22,657 nucleotides of DNA, from the NCBI GenBank assembly GCA_036258055.1, contig DATAEK010000297.1, forward strand, positions 1 through 22,657. Reading direction: 5' to 3'. Below the pieces are notes generated by a model. It was not told where the DNA came from. It saw only the letters and a list, made by a program, of their open reading frames with translations, and did no database searches. Origin of the DNA: DATAEK01 sp036258055 (GTDB taxonomy: Bacteria > Acidobacteriota > Vicinamibacteria > Vicinamibacterales > 2-12-FULL-66-21). This document shows positions 6,844-15,001 of the stretch, one piece after another. Both the position numbers and the translations under genes were made by a program. Position 1 is the first letter of the stretch, and each line of letters begins with the position of its first letter.

Positions 6844-9336
6844 GTGACCGCTCTTCGCCTCATGATTCGAAGTCTGGCCCGGACACCGCTGTTCACGTTG
6901 ACCGCGGTCGTCTCGCTCGCGCTCGGCATTGGCGCGAACACGGCGATCTTTTCGCTGCTCGACCACGTCGTCCTTCGCGCCTTGCCTGTCTACCGGCCGG
7001 AGGAGCTGGTGTTTCTCTATCATCCCGGTCCGTCGCAGGGGAGCATCTCGAGCGACGAATCGGGCGGGCCGTCGTTCAGCTATCCGATGTTTCGTGAACT
7101 GCAGGAACGGCAGACGGCGTTCGCGGCCCTGGCGGGGGGACGGATGTCGCCCGCGAGCCTCGCCTACAAGGGCACCGCGCTCGCTGGACAGGCCCACCTG
7201 GTGTCGGGCAACTACTTCGATGTCCTCGGTGTGGGTGCCGCCGTCGGACGGGTCTTCACGTCGGATGACGATCGGACCATCGGCGGCCATCCCGTGGTCG
7301 TGTTGTCACACGGCTACTGGACGTCGCGCTTCGCGGCCGATCCCTCCGTTCTCAACGAGACGATGATCGTCAACGGTCATCCGATGACGATTGTGGGCGT
7401 CACGCGGAAGGGGTTCGTGAGCGAGATGCCCGGGAGCGTGCCGGACGTGTTCGTGCCGATCTCGATGAAAGCGCAGATGACGCCCGACTTCGACGGCTTC
7501 AAGAACCGCAAGGACTACTGGGTGAGCCTGTTCGCGCGGCTGAAGCCAGGTCAGACGCTGCAGCAGTCGGAGACCGCGATCAACGTCACTTACCGTGAAC
7601 AGCACGATCAGGATGTTGCGCTGCTCTCCCACCCGAGCCCGGACTTCCTGCAGCGATTCAAGGCCAAGCACGTGGTGCTCAGGCCGGGCGCCTACGGCCG
7701 CGGCTCGCTGCGAGACGATGGCCGCCGGCCGCTCACGCTCCTGATGGCGATGACCGTGCTGGTGCTGCTCATCGCGTGCGCGAACGTCGCCAACCTGCAG
7801 CTCGCGCGCGCCACCTCGCGAACGCGGGAGGTCGCAGTCCGTCTCGCGATGGGCGCCTCGCGAGGACAGCTGGTGCGGCAGTTGCTCGCCGAATCGTGTC
7901 TCGTTGCCGTCGCAGGTGGCCTGCTGGGCCTCGCGGTGGCGCATTGGACGCTCCGCGGCATTCTCGCGGCCCTTCCCGATGCGGGTTCGGGGCTCCTCTC
8001 GGCGAATCTGGACGCTGGTATGCTCCTCTTCGCGCTCGCGCTATCAATTGCCACGGGTTTGCTCTTCGGCCTGTATCCCGCCGTGCGCGCGTCGAAGGCG
8101 CAGCTCACCGCGGCGCTTCGCGATCAGAGCGGGCAAACGACCGCGACACGCGAAACGGGACGGCTGCGGAAAGTCCTGGTGACCATGCAGGCGGCGATGG
8201 CGCTGCTGCTGTTGATTTCGGCCGGACTCTTCGGCCGGACGCTCGTGAACCTCTCGCGGATCGATCTCGGCATTCGAACGGATCACCTGATGACGTTCAC
8301 GCTGACGCCGAAGCTCAATGGCTACGACGATGCGCGCGCCGTTCAGTTCTTTCGGGATGTGACCGCGCGCCTCTCCGCGTTGCCGGGCGTGACGCTCGTC
8401 AGCGCCGCGCGCATTCCGGCGATCGCGGGGAGCTCGTCGAGCGGCAACATCACGGTTGAAGGGTTCACGCCGCAACGGGACGGCGACGACGACTCGCACG
8501 TCAACGCCGTCGGTCCGGGGTACTTCCGCACGCTGGGCATTCCCCTCATCCGCGGCCGCGAGATCGCCGAATCGGACACCGCCGCCTCGCCGAAAGTCGT
8601 CGTCGTGAACGAGGCGTTCGTCAGGCACTTTCTGCCCGGGCGCGACCCGATTGGCGTGCGCATGGCGCCGGGCGGTGGCAACAGCGTGAAGCTCGACATG
8701 ACGATCGTCGGCGTCGTCAAGGACGCGAAGTACAGTGACATGCGCGAACCCCCGCCGAGCTTGTACTACACCGCCTATCAACAGTTGCGGCGTCAGAGTG
8801 AGATGTCCTTCTACGTGCGTACGGCGCTCGAGCCCGACGCGCTCGCTGCCGCCATCCGGCGCGAGATGGCTGCGCTCGATCCGAATATGCCGATTCGTGA
8901 GCTGAAGACAATGAAGGATCAGATCGACGAGAACACGGCGAACGAGCGCCTGCTCTCGATGCTCACGGGCGGGTTTGCGGCGCTGGCGACGTTACTCGCC
9001 GCGGTCGGTCTCTACGGCGTGCTCGCCTACAACGTCGCGCGGCGCACGCGCGAGATTGGCATCCGCATGGCGCTCGGCGCCAGCGCCGGTCACGTCCGCG
9101 GCCTCGTCGTCCGCGACGTGTTTCTCATGCTTGGAATCGGTGGCCTCGTCGGGCTCAGCGCCGCGGCCGCGGTAGGGAAGCTGGTCGAGTCCGTCCTCTA
9201 CGGAATGCGCCCCTGGGATCCGTTCGTCTACACCGGCGCGACGGCCGTGCTCGGCCTGATCGCTCTCGCCGCCGCGTACGTGCCAGCGCGCCGGGCGACC
9301 ACAGTCGATCCGATGACCGCGTTGAGATACGAGTAG
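6844..9336 (+). CDS. ADOP-type (acidobacterial duplicated orphan permease) FtsX/MacB-like ABC permease
   Basis: 830 residues with the ADOP layout. An N-terminal segment (TLTAVVSLALGIGANTAIFS, about 19-38) precedes a MacB-like periplasmic domain. A first FtsX block follows, with membrane segments near 298-320 (VLVLLIACANVANLQLARA), 350-370 and 392-414. After another segment near 443-465 comes a second periplasmic domain, then a second FtsX block (about 706-732, 758-780, 795-815), ending in the characteristic PARRATTVDPMTALRYE. The frame is open upstream, but the GTG at 6844 (GGAG 12 bp before) gives the usual N-terminus; an ATG at 6862 is an alternative. No ATPase gene is nearby, as is normal for these orphans. 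The cargo is unknown; MacB relatives export lipoproteins, peptides or antibiotics. Gene ends converge with maoC, 32 bp apart, with no clear terminator. Confidence 0.88.
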   Translation: MTALRLMIRSLARTPLFTLTAVVSLALGIGANTAIFSLLDHVVLRALPVYRPEELVFLYHPGPSQGSISSDESGGPSFSYPMFRELQERQTAFAALAGGRMSPASLAYKGTALAGQAHLVSGNYFDVLGVGAAVGRVFTSDDDRTIGGHPVVVLSHGYWTSRFAADPSVLNETMIVNGHPMTIVGVTRKGFVSEMPGSVPDVFVPISMKAQMTPDFDGFKNRKDYWVSLFARLKPGQTLQQSETAINVTYREQHDQDVALLSHPSPDFLQRFKAKHVVLRPGAYGRGSLRDDGRRPLTLLMAMTVLVLLIACANVANLQLARATSRTREVAVRLAMGASRGQLVRQLLAESCLVAVAGGLLGLAVAHWTLRGILAALPDAGSGLLSANLDAGMLLFALALSIATGLLFGLYPAVRASKAQLTAALRDQSGQTTATRETGRLRKVLVTMQAAMALLLLISAGLFGRTLVNLSRIDLGIRTDHLMTFTLTPKLNGYDDARAVQFFRDVTARLSALPGVTLVSAARIPAIAGSSSSGNITVEGFTPQRDGDDDSHVNAVGPGYFRTLGIPLIRGREIAESDTAASPKVVVVNEAFVRHFLPGRDPIGVRMAPGGGNSVKLDMTIVGVVKDAKYSDMREPPPSLYYTAYQQLRRQSEMSFYVRTALEPDALAAAIRREMAALDPNMPIRELKTMKDQIDENTANERLLSMLTGGFAALATLLAAVGLYGVLAYNVARRTREIGIRMALGASAGHVRGLVVRDVFLMLGIGGLVGLSAAAAVGKLVESVLYGMRPWDPFVYTGATAVLGLIALAAAYVPARRATTVDPMTALRYE

Positions 9337-9368
9337 CTCCGGGTTTCGCCGTACCTTGGATTGTCGAC

Positions 9369-9872
9369 CTAGCCGGACCCGCCCACGGCTCCTCCGCGCT
9401 CAGGCACGTGGCCGCGCTTCCAGATCATGAACGTGCGCGTGAACTCGATCACGGGCGTGCCGTGCTGGTTGGTTCCCGTTGTCTTCACGCGCACGATACC
9501 CACGCTCGGACGGGACTTCGATTCGCGCGTCTCGAGCACCTCGCTCGACGCGTAGACGGTGTCACCTTCGAACAGCGGATTCGGCAACCGCACCTCGTCC
9601 CATCCCAGATTGGCGACCGCGTTGATGGTGAGGTCGATCACGGACTGACCGGTCACGAGCGAGAGCGTGAAGCAGGAGTTCACGAGCGGCTTCTTGAACT
9701 GAGTCCGGCTCGCGTATTCGGCGTCGAAGTGAATCGGGTTCGTGTTCATCGTGAGGCACGTGAACCAGACGTTGTCGGCGGGGAGGATCGTGCGCCCGAG
9801 CGGGTGCCGATACACGTCCCCGACCTCGAAGTCCTCGAATACGCGTCCCGTCCAGCCTTCTTTGATCGTCAT
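9369..9872 (-). CDS. MaoC-family (hot-dog fold) acyl-CoA hydratase/dehydratase
   Basis: 167 residues with the MaoC-like hydratase signature: GRTILPADNVWFTCLT, then NTNPIHFDAEYA holding the Asn45/His48 catalytic stretch, then TQFKKPLVNSCFTLSL. The C-terminal half has NPLFEGDTVYASSEVLETRES and FTRTFMIWKRG, typical of the single-hot-dog mesaconyl-CoA or (R)-enoyl-CoA hydratase group. I choose the ATG at 9872 over one at 9881: AGGA ends immediately before 9881 but sits 9 bp before 9872. It is the last gene of the minus-strand unit with the acyl-CoA dehydrogenase and CoA-transferase, so it should hydrate the enoyl-CoA made by the dehydrogenase. The exact acyl group is not visible in the sequence. 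Confidence 0.85.
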   Translation of the reverse strand: MTIKEGWTGRVFEDFEVGDVYRHPLGRTILPADNVWFTCLTMNTNPIHFDAEYASRTQFKKPLVNSCFTLSLVTGQSVIDLTINAVANLGWDEVRLPNPLFEGDTVYASSEVLETRESKSRPSVGIVRVKTTGTNQHGTPVIEFTRTFMIWKRGHVPERGGAVGGSG

Positions 9873-9893
9873 CGGTACCATTCCTGAGACAGA

Positions 9894-9920
9894 CGAGGAT
9901 TCCGAGAGCGCCGAGGATTC
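9894..9920. repeat. Direct repeat CGAGGATTC x2 in the CoA-transferase/maoC spacer
   Basis: CGAGGATTC occurs at 9894-9902 and 9912-9920, 18 bp apart, in the 62-bp gap before maoC. On the minus strand the upstream copy overlaps a TAGAAT hexamer (9917-9922), the same -10 seen at 2986-2991, but no -35 is evident. It could be an operator or chance. Confidence 0.35.
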
Positions 9921-9934
9921 TACACAACCGCCGC

Positions 9935-11116
9935 TCAGATCACGCCGTCATTGCGCCATTGTCGGATGTCCGCCTCGTCGAACGACAGCTCTCGCAGGAT
10001 CGACTCGGTGTGCGCGCCAAGCGCGGGAATTGCGCCCATGATGGGTTCGAACCCCGCCATTCGGACAGGCGGCACGAGTGCTTGCAGCGTCCCGGCGGGA
10101 GAGTCCACGTCGCGCCAGCAATCGCGGTCCCGGAGCTGCGGGTGCTCGAGGAACTCCGCCATCGAGTTCATGCTCGCGTATGCAATCCTGGCCGCTTCGA
10201 GCCGTTCGACGATGGCGTGCGAGGCAAGTTTGAAGAAGACGGATGCGATCGCCTCGTGCAACACGGCGCGGTTCGCGACGCGCAGGGGATTCGTGCGGAA
10301 TCGCTCGTCGTCTGCGAGTGCGGGCCGGCCGAGCACCTCAGAGCAGAAGCGCGACCATTCGCGTGCGTTCTGGATGCCGAGGAAGATCCGCCGCCCATCG
10401 CTGGCTTCGAACGGCCCATAGGGCGCGATCGACGCGTGACTGGCACCGGTGCGCGCCGGAGCCGTGCCACCGTACTTCGTGTAGTAGGCCGCAAATCCCA
10501 TCCACTCCGAGAGCGCGTCGAAGAGCGAGACGTCGACGACCGTTCCCTGACCGCTGTGCCCGCGCGCGATGAGCGCCGTCAGGACGCCGGAGTAGGCGTA
10601 CATCCCGGCGGCGATGTCCGCGACCGAGATGCCGACCTTGCTCGGCGTTTCCTCGGTGCCGGTGATCGAGATCAGCCCGACTTCGCTCTGGACCAGCAGG
10701 TCGTACGCTTTCTTCTGCGCGTAGGGTCCCGAGGAGCCGTAACCGGACACGTTACAGACGATCAGGCGCGGATATTTTGCACGGAGATCGACCGCCGAGG
10801 CCCCGAGCCGATCCGCGGCGCCGGGCGCGAGGTTCTGCACGAACACATCCGCGCGCTCGAGCAAGCGCTCCAGAATCCGCTGTGTGTCGGGATGCTTGAG
10901 GTCGAGCGTCAGCGACTCCTTCGCGCGATTGAGCCAGACGAAGTAGCTCGAGAGCCCCTTGACCGTCGTGTCGTAGCCGCGCGCGAAGTCGCCGCCATCC
11001 GGCCTTTCGATCTTGATCACGCGCGCGCCGAGATCGGCCAGCTGGCGGGTCGCGAACGGTGCCGCAACCGCCTGCTCGACGGAGACGACCGTGACGTTCT
11101 CGAGTGGCAGGCGCAT
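9935..11116 (-). CDS. Class III (CaiB/BaiF) acyl-CoA transferase
   Basis: 393 residues. The N-terminal nucleotide-like fold reads VVSVEQAVAAPFATRQLADLGARVIKIERPDGGDFAR, then WLNRAKESLTLDLKHPD, VFVQNLAPGAADRLG, and YGSSGPYAQKKAYDLLVQSEVG with Asp139 in the position of the acyl-anhydride-forming aspartate of the family. The C-terminal part has APYGPFEASDGRRIFLGIQN and the usual tail. The frame is open back to 11296, but that extension overlaps the sulfurtransferase in Cys/Thr-rich shadow sequence. ATG 11116 begins exactly at the domain and is 10 bp from the preceding stop. The enzyme moves CoA between carboxylic acids, activating a substrate for the dehydrogenase and MaoC hydratase of the same unit. 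Donor and acceptor cannot be told from the sequence. Confidence 0.88.
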   Translation of the reverse strand: MRLPLENVTVVSVEQAVAAPFATRQLADLGARVIKIERPDGGDFARGYDTTVKGLSSYFVWLNRAKESLTLDLKHPDTQRILERLLERADVFVQNLAPGAADRLGASAVDLRAKYPRLIVCNVSGYGSSGPYAQKKAYDLLVQSEVGLISITGTEETPSKVGISVADIAAGMYAYSGVLTALIARGHSGQGTVVDVSLFDALSEWMGFAAYYTKYGGTAPARTGASHASIAPYGPFEASDGRRIFLGIQNAREWSRFCSEVLGRPALADDERFRTNPLRVANRAVLHEAIASVFFKLASHAIVERLEAARIAYASMNSMAEFLEHPQLRDRDCWRDVDSPAGTLQALVPPVRMAGFEPIMGAIPALGAHTESILRELSFDEADIRQWRNDGVI

Positions 11117-11126
11117 CGACGCTGCG

Positions 11127-12002
11127 TTACCGCTTCCCGAGCGGCAGATCGTCGCGGTTGCCCCACTCTTCCCATGCGCCGTAGTAGTTGCGCAGGTGGT
11201 CATAGCCGAGCAGATGCAGCACGAACAAATCGTGGGCGGCGCGCATGCCGACCTGGCAGTAGGCGATGACGTCCTGGGATGGCAGCACGCCGGCATCCTG
11301 AAACAACTTCGTGAGCTCGGGTGCAGGCTTGAGCGTCTTCAGCTCGGGATCCAGCGTGTCTTCCCAGTACACGGAGACCGACGATGGGATGAAGCCGCCG
11401 CGGCGGATTCCCCGTAGATCGGTGCCCTCAATCTCGGCCTTCGTGCGCGCGTCGACGATCTTCACGCCCGGCTTGTCTATCGCCTTCTGCACGTCGTCTG
11501 CCGTCGCCAGCCAATGCGGGTTGGGGATTGCCGTAAAGCGGGTGGGCGAAATCGCCGGTTTCTCCGTTGAAGTCGGCCGCTGCTCGCGCGTCCACTTGAT
11601 CCAGTGTCCATCGAGCAGGGCGACGTTGGCGTGGCCGAAGTAGTTGAGGATCCACCAGAAACGCGCGGCGTAGAGCCCGCCGCGGTCGTCGTAGACGATG
11701 ACGCGCGTGCCGTTCGAGATGCCGAGCTGCGACGCCAGCGTTTCGAACGCGCTGCGCGACGGCAGGAACGTCGGTGCATTCCTGGGATCGCGAATCGCGT
11801 CGTTGCGGAGGTTGACCGCACCCGGAATGTGACCGGCGGCGTAGTCGGTCTCGCCGTTCCGTCGCAGGTCGACGATACGGATGTTGGCATCCTGCAGGTG
11901 ATCCGCGAGCCAGGCGGTGTCCACCAGCATCTCCGGTCTCGCGTAGCCGGCGCCCTGGGGAAGCGAAACGGAAAGCAGCAGTGCGGTGAAGATTGACGCC
12001 AT
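11127..12002 (-). CDS. Exported two-domain rhodanese-type sulfurtransferase (thiosulfate/3-mercaptopyruvate)
   Basis: 291 residues with two rhodanese domains. The N-terminus ASIFTALLLSVSLPQGAGYA is a probable signal peptide, placing it in the periplasm. Domain 1 (about 25-140) has IRIVDLRRNGETDYAAGHIPGA, and its catalytic-loop equivalent is YDDRGGLYA, without cysteine, as usual for the inactive half. Domain 2 (about 160-285) has VKIVDARTKAEIEG and the active loop CQVGMRA with Cys249 and the CxxGxRA pattern. It would transfer sulfane sulfur from thiosulfate or 3-mercaptopyruvate to a thiol or cyanide; the two specificities cannot be told apart safely here. The start is ATG 12002 (AGAGGA 9 bp upstream), although a GTG just before it at 12005 is possible. 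It lies between the acyl-CoA dehydrogenase and CoA-transferase with short gaps (53 and 10 bp), an odd place for a periplasmic protein. Confidence 0.85.
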   Translation of the reverse strand: MASIFTALLLSVSLPQGAGYARPEMLVDTAWLADHLQDANIRIVDLRRNGETDYAAGHIPGAVNLRNDAIRDPRNAPTFLPSRSAFETLASQLGISNGTRVIVYDDRGGLYAARFWWILNYFGHANVALLDGHWIKWTREQRPTSTEKPAISPTRFTAIPNPHWLATADDVQKAIDKPGVKIVDARTKAEIEGTDLRGIRRGGFIPSSVSVYWEDTLDPELKTLKPAPELTKLFQDAGVLPSQDVIAYCQVGMRAAHDLFVLHLLGYDHLRNYYGAWEEWGNRDDLPLGKR

Positions 12003-12055
12003 CACGATGAATCCTCTGGAAGAACCGAGAACCGAGAACCTTAGAACCTAAAGCA

Positions 12056-13213
12056 TCAGTAGGACCGCGGTAAGCCGAGGACGTGCTCGGCGACGTAGGT
12101 CAGGATCAAGTTCGTCGAGATTGGCGCCACCTGGTACAAGCGGGTCTCGCGAAACTTCCGCTCGATGTCGTAGTCCTCGGCAAAGCCGAACCCGCCGAAT
12201 GTCTGCACGGCCACGTTCGCCGCCGCCCACGACGCATCGGCGGCCAGGAGCTTTGCGATGTTGGCTTCGGCGCCGCACGGCTCACCGCGATCGAAGAGCT
12301 CGGCCGCACGGATGCGCATCAGATCGGCGGCTTCGACGTCGATGTGCGCGCGCGCAATGGGAAACTGCACGCCCTGGTTCTGTCCGATCGGACGTGCGAA
12401 CACGACGCGCTCCTTCGCGTAACGCGTGGCGCGATCGACGAACCAGCGGCCGTCGCCCACGCACTCGGCGGCGATCAGGATCCGTTCGGCGTTGAGACCG
12501 TCGAGCAGATAACGAAAGCCTTTGCCTTCTTCCCCGACCAGCCCGGTCGCGGGCACTTCCAGGTCGTCGAAGAACAACTCGGTCGTCGCGTGATTCATCA
12601 TCGTCCGGATGGGACGGATGGTGAGGCCGCGCCCCACGGCCTTGCGGATATCCACGAGCAGGATCGAGAGGCCCTCGGTCCGCTTCTTCACCTGCTCGAG
12701 CGGCGTCGTGCGTGCGACGAGGAGCAGAAGATCGGAGTGTTCGGCGCGCGAGATCCAGATTTTCTGACCGCGGATCACGTAGGTATCGCCCTGACGTACC
12801 GCCAGCGTCTTCATCTGGGTCGTGTCGGATCCTGTGGTCGGTTCGCTCACGCCGAACGCCTGCAGCCGCAGCTCCCCGGTCGCGATCTTCGGGAGGAGCT
12901 CTCGTTTCTGCGCATCGGACCCGTGACGCAGCAGCGTGCCCATCGTGTACATTTGCGCGTGGCAGGCGCCAGCGTTTCCACCGCTCCGGTTGATCTCTTC
13001 GAGAATCACCGACGCTTCCGAGATGCCGAGTCCGGAGCCGCCGTACTCTTCCGGGATGAGCGCAGCGAGATATCCGGCTTCGGTCAGCGCCTTGACGAAC
13101 GTCCCTGGATATGCGCGCTGCGCGTCGAGCTCTCGCCAGTAGCTGTCTGGAAACGATTTGCAGAGATCGCGGACGCCCGCCCGCAGGTCCTGATGCAGTT
13201 CCGTCCCGGTCAA
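12056..13213 (-). CDS. Acyl-CoA dehydrogenase
   Basis: 385 residues, standard acyl-CoA dehydrogenase length. Landmarks: IPEEYGGSGLG (54-62), AFGVSEPTTGSDTTQMKT (FAD/substrate loop, about 119-136), GQKIWISRAEHSD, the beta-domain region to about 225, RPIGQNQGVQFPIA, and QTFGGFGFAEDYDIERKFRETRLYQ in the C-terminal helical domain. The usual Tyr-Glu-Gly-Thr that holds the catalytic glutamate in medium- and short-chain enzymes is replaced by VAPIST. A glutamate in GLNAERIL (Glu243) matches the isovaleryl/long-chain-type base position, so catalysis is plausible. The start is TTG at 13213: GGAGGA lies just before it, there is no ATG or GTG between it and the earlier extension, and the longer frame (to 13321) starts upstream of the probable promoter. 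It is the first gene of the minus-strand unit, divergent from the ThDP enzyme. The acyl substrate is unknown. Confidence 0.87.
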   Translation of the reverse strand: MTGTELHQDLRAGVRDLCKSFPDSYWRELDAQRAYPGTFVKALTEAGYLAALIPEEYGGSGLGISEASVILEEINRSGGNAGACHAQMYTMGTLLRHGSDAQKRELLPKIATGELRLQAFGVSEPTTGSDTTQMKTLAVRQGDTYVIRGQKIWISRAEHSDLLLLVARTTPLEQVKKRTEGLSILLVDIRKAVGRGLTIRPIRTMMNHATTELFFDDLEVPATGLVGEEGKGFRYLLDGLNAERILIAAECVGDGRWFVDRATRYAKERVVFARPIGQNQGVQFPIARAHIDVEAADLMRIRAAELFDRGEPCGAEANIAKLLAADASWAAANVAVQTFGGFGFAEDYDIERKFRETRLYQVAPISTNLILTYVAEHVLGLPRSY

Positions 13214-13216
13214 GGC

Positions 13217-13222
13217 TCCTCC
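13217..13222 (-). promoter_or_regulatory. Shine-Dalgarno site supporting a TTG start
   Basis: CGGAGGAGCC directly precedes the TTG at 13213. The spacing is short, but no ATG or GTG in frame lies nearby and the domain begins at this point. Confidence 0.6.
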
Positions 13223-13258
13223 GAAGGTCGCGGCGCACGGATGTGCGCGACAGGTTCG

Positions 13259-13264
13259 ATCATA
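13259..13264 (-). promoter_or_regulatory. Candidate -10 (TATGAT) for the acyl-CoA dehydrogenase unit
   Basis: TATGAT on the minus strand lies about 45 bp before the TTG start, in the 169-bp divergent spacer. No good -35 is seen 16-18 bp further up, so the site may depend on an activator or be incidental. Confidence 0.35.
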
Positions 13265-13366
13265 CTCGCTGAACGTGCTGACACAGCGGTGTCGCTCGAC
13301 GCCGGATTTCGCAGCCGTCACAACGAAGTGGCTGCCGCTGTTTCAGACGTGATATTCGATTGAGAG

Positions 13367-13372
13367 TACTAT
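13367..13372 (+). promoter_or_regulatory. Candidate -10 (TACTAT) giving a leaderless ThDP-enzyme message
   Basis: GAGTACTAT ends 10 bp before the ATG at 13383. The intervening bases contain no Shine-Dalgarno sequence (TCCTCC is the wrong strand), so transcription would begin within a few bases of the start codon. The -35 is not clear. The same nonamer GAGTACTAT recurs at 14999-15007. Confidence 0.45.
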
Positions 13373-13382
13373 TCAGTCCTCC

Positions 13383-14987
13383 ATGACGCGCGTCGCCGAT
13401 CTCATCGTGCGCCGCCTGCGTGAAGCGGGCGTTCACTCGCTTTTTGGTGTCCCCGGCGGCGGCAGCAACCTCGACATCGTCGAGTCCGCGGGTCGCGCAG
13501 GGTTGCCGTTCGTGTTGACGTCAACCGAGACCGCCGGGGCCATCGCCGCGCTCGCGCAGGCCGAGATCACCGGAAATCCAGGCGCCTGCCTGACGACGCT
13601 CGGACCAGGGGCGGCCTCCGTCGTGAACGGTGTGGCGTGCGCATTCCTCGATCGCGCTCCGGTCATCGTGTTCACCGACAACCACGGGGCCCGCAGTGGT
13701 CCTCCGTTCGAACACCAATGGATCGATCAGCCCGCGCTTCTGACGCCGGTGACCAAGTGGTCGGGGGTACTCTCACCTGACACCGCGAGCGACACCATCG
13801 AACGCGCGATTGCCGTCGCGCTGTCCTCGCCGCGTGGTCCCGTTCACCTCGAGTGCCCCGGTGACGTCGCGTCTGTTGACGCCTCTGTTCCTGACAAGAC
13901 GCCCTATCACGCGTCGTCGAACGCGACGACGTCTGTGGCCGTTGACGATCTCGAACCGCTCCTGGCTCGAGCGACGAAGCCGCTCATCCTCGTGGGGCTT
14001 GGCGCGCGGCGCGCCGAGGATGTCCGGGCAATTCGTGGGTTGTGCGAGCGACGCGGCGTGCCGGCCATGGTGACCTACAAAGCGAAGGGCGTCGTTCCTG
14101 ACGATGACCGATGGTTCGCAGGTGTCTTCACCAACGGATCGATCGAACGAATCGTCATCGAACGCTGCGATCTCCTGGTTGGTGTCGGGCTCGACCCGGT
14201 GGAGCTGCTGCCGCGACCGTGGCTCTTCGATCGGCCGATTGTGTCCTGCTGTCCGTGGTCACTGCGCACCGATCAGGTGCCGTTTGCCGCGCAACTCGTC
14301 ACCGACATTCCCGCGGCCCTGGAGCGGGTGGATGGGATGCTTCGCGAGTCGCGCTGGGATTCCACCGAGATTGCGGACCTGGTCGACCGGCAGCGTGCCG
14401 CCATTGAGATCCCGACGGAGGGTTTGTCTCCCCAGGACGCCGTGACGATTGCCTCGGGTTGCGCGCCGCGCGGCACGCGCGTGACCGTCGACGCCGGCGC
14501 TCACATGTTTCCCGCGACGATGCTGTGGCCGGTGCGGGACGCCAACGAGATGTTGATCTCGAATGGTTTGTCGACGATGGGCTTCGCGGTGCCGGCGGCG
14601 ATTGGCGCGGCGCTGATCGAGCCAGAACGTCCCGTCGTCGCCGTGACTGGCGACGGCGGGTTGTTGATGTGCGCCGCGGAGCTGCTGACCGCGGCGCGCG
14701 AGCGGCTGCGCATCGTGACGGTGGTCTTCAGCGACCGCTCGCTCAGCCTCATCGACATCAAACAGCAGGCCAAGCGCTATCGGCCGGCTGGTGTGGACCT
14801 CGGGGCCATCTCGTGGCCGGGGTTGGCCACGTCCTTCGGCGTCCGGGCCTTCTGCGCCGAGACCGGAACGCAGCTCGAGGCGGCGATCGGTCAGGCGCTC
14901 GCCAGCGACGGACCGACTCTCGTCGAAGCGCGTATCAACCCGGAGAATTACGGAAGGATCCTCACCGCGATCCGCGGCCTAGCTTGA
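13383..14987 (+). CDS. ThDP-dependent enzyme, acetolactate synthase/benzoylformate decarboxylase-like
   Basis: 534 residues with the three-domain layout of the POX/decarboxylase family. The pyrimidine-binding domain (1-165) carries the catalytic Glu49 in TSTETAGAIAALAQAE, then TLGPGAASVVNGVACAFLDRAPVI. The central domain is about 185-320. The diphosphate-binding domain has GDGGLLM (423-429, ligand Asp424). The Mg-binding Asn usually found 27 residues on is Asp451 here (FSDRSLSLI). No small regulatory subunit is nearby and no FAD motif is obvious, so a 2-keto acid decarboxylase or ligase seems more likely than branched-chain amino-acid synthesis. ATG 13383 may be leaderless. It heads a plus-strand run into an aldehyde dehydrogenase and mtnBDC, which suggests that the aldehyde it makes is oxidised next door. 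It is not a typical sulfoacetaldehyde acetyltransferase. The substrate is unknown. Confidence 0.83.
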   Translation: MTRVADLIVRRLREAGVHSLFGVPGGGSNLDIVESAGRAGLPFVLTSTETAGAIAALAQAEITGNPGACLTTLGPGAASVVNGVACAFLDRAPVIVFTDNHGARSGPPFEHQWIDQPALLTPVTKWSGVLSPDTASDTIERAIAVALSSPRGPVHLECPGDVASVDASVPDKTPYHASSNATTSVAVDDLEPLLARATKPLILVGLGARRAEDVRAIRGLCERRGVPAMVTYKAKGVVPDDDRWFAGVFTNGSIERIVIERCDLLVGVGLDPVELLPRPWLFDRPIVSCCPWSLRTDQVPFAAQLVTDIPAALERVDGMLRESRWDSTEIADLVDRQRAAIEIPTEGLSPQDAVTIASGCAPRGTRVTVDAGAHMFPATMLWPVRDANEMLISNGLSTMGFAVPAAIGAALIEPERPVVAVTGDGGLLMCAAELLTAARERLRIVTVVFSDRSLSLIDIKQQAKRYRPAGVDLGAISWPGLATSFGVRAFCAETGTQLEAAIGQALASDGPTLVEARINPENYGRILTAIRGLA

Positions 14988-15001
14988 TCGGCCGATGGGA
15001 G

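Noticed and set aside
9337..9368. Bidirectional terminator between the converging permease and maoC genes
   Set aside because: The 32-bp gap has no inverted repeat of useful length.
9959..11269. Long plus-strand open frame (436 codons) opposite the CoA-transferase and sulfurtransferase
   Set aside because: It is Arg/Asp/Val-rich shadow coding antisense to two well-supported genes, with no domain and no ribosome site.
12083..13363. Long plus-strand open frame (426 codons) opposite the acyl-CoA dehydrogenase
   Set aside because: Antisense shadow typical of high-GC genes; the minus strand carries full acyl-CoA dehydrogenase motifs.
13383..14987. Sulfoacetaldehyde acetyltransferase (Xsc) for the ThDP enzyme, to complete a sulfonate pathway
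   Set aside because: The N-terminal and cofactor-loop sequences do not look like Xsc, the protein is shorter, and no phosphotransacetylase is adjacent.
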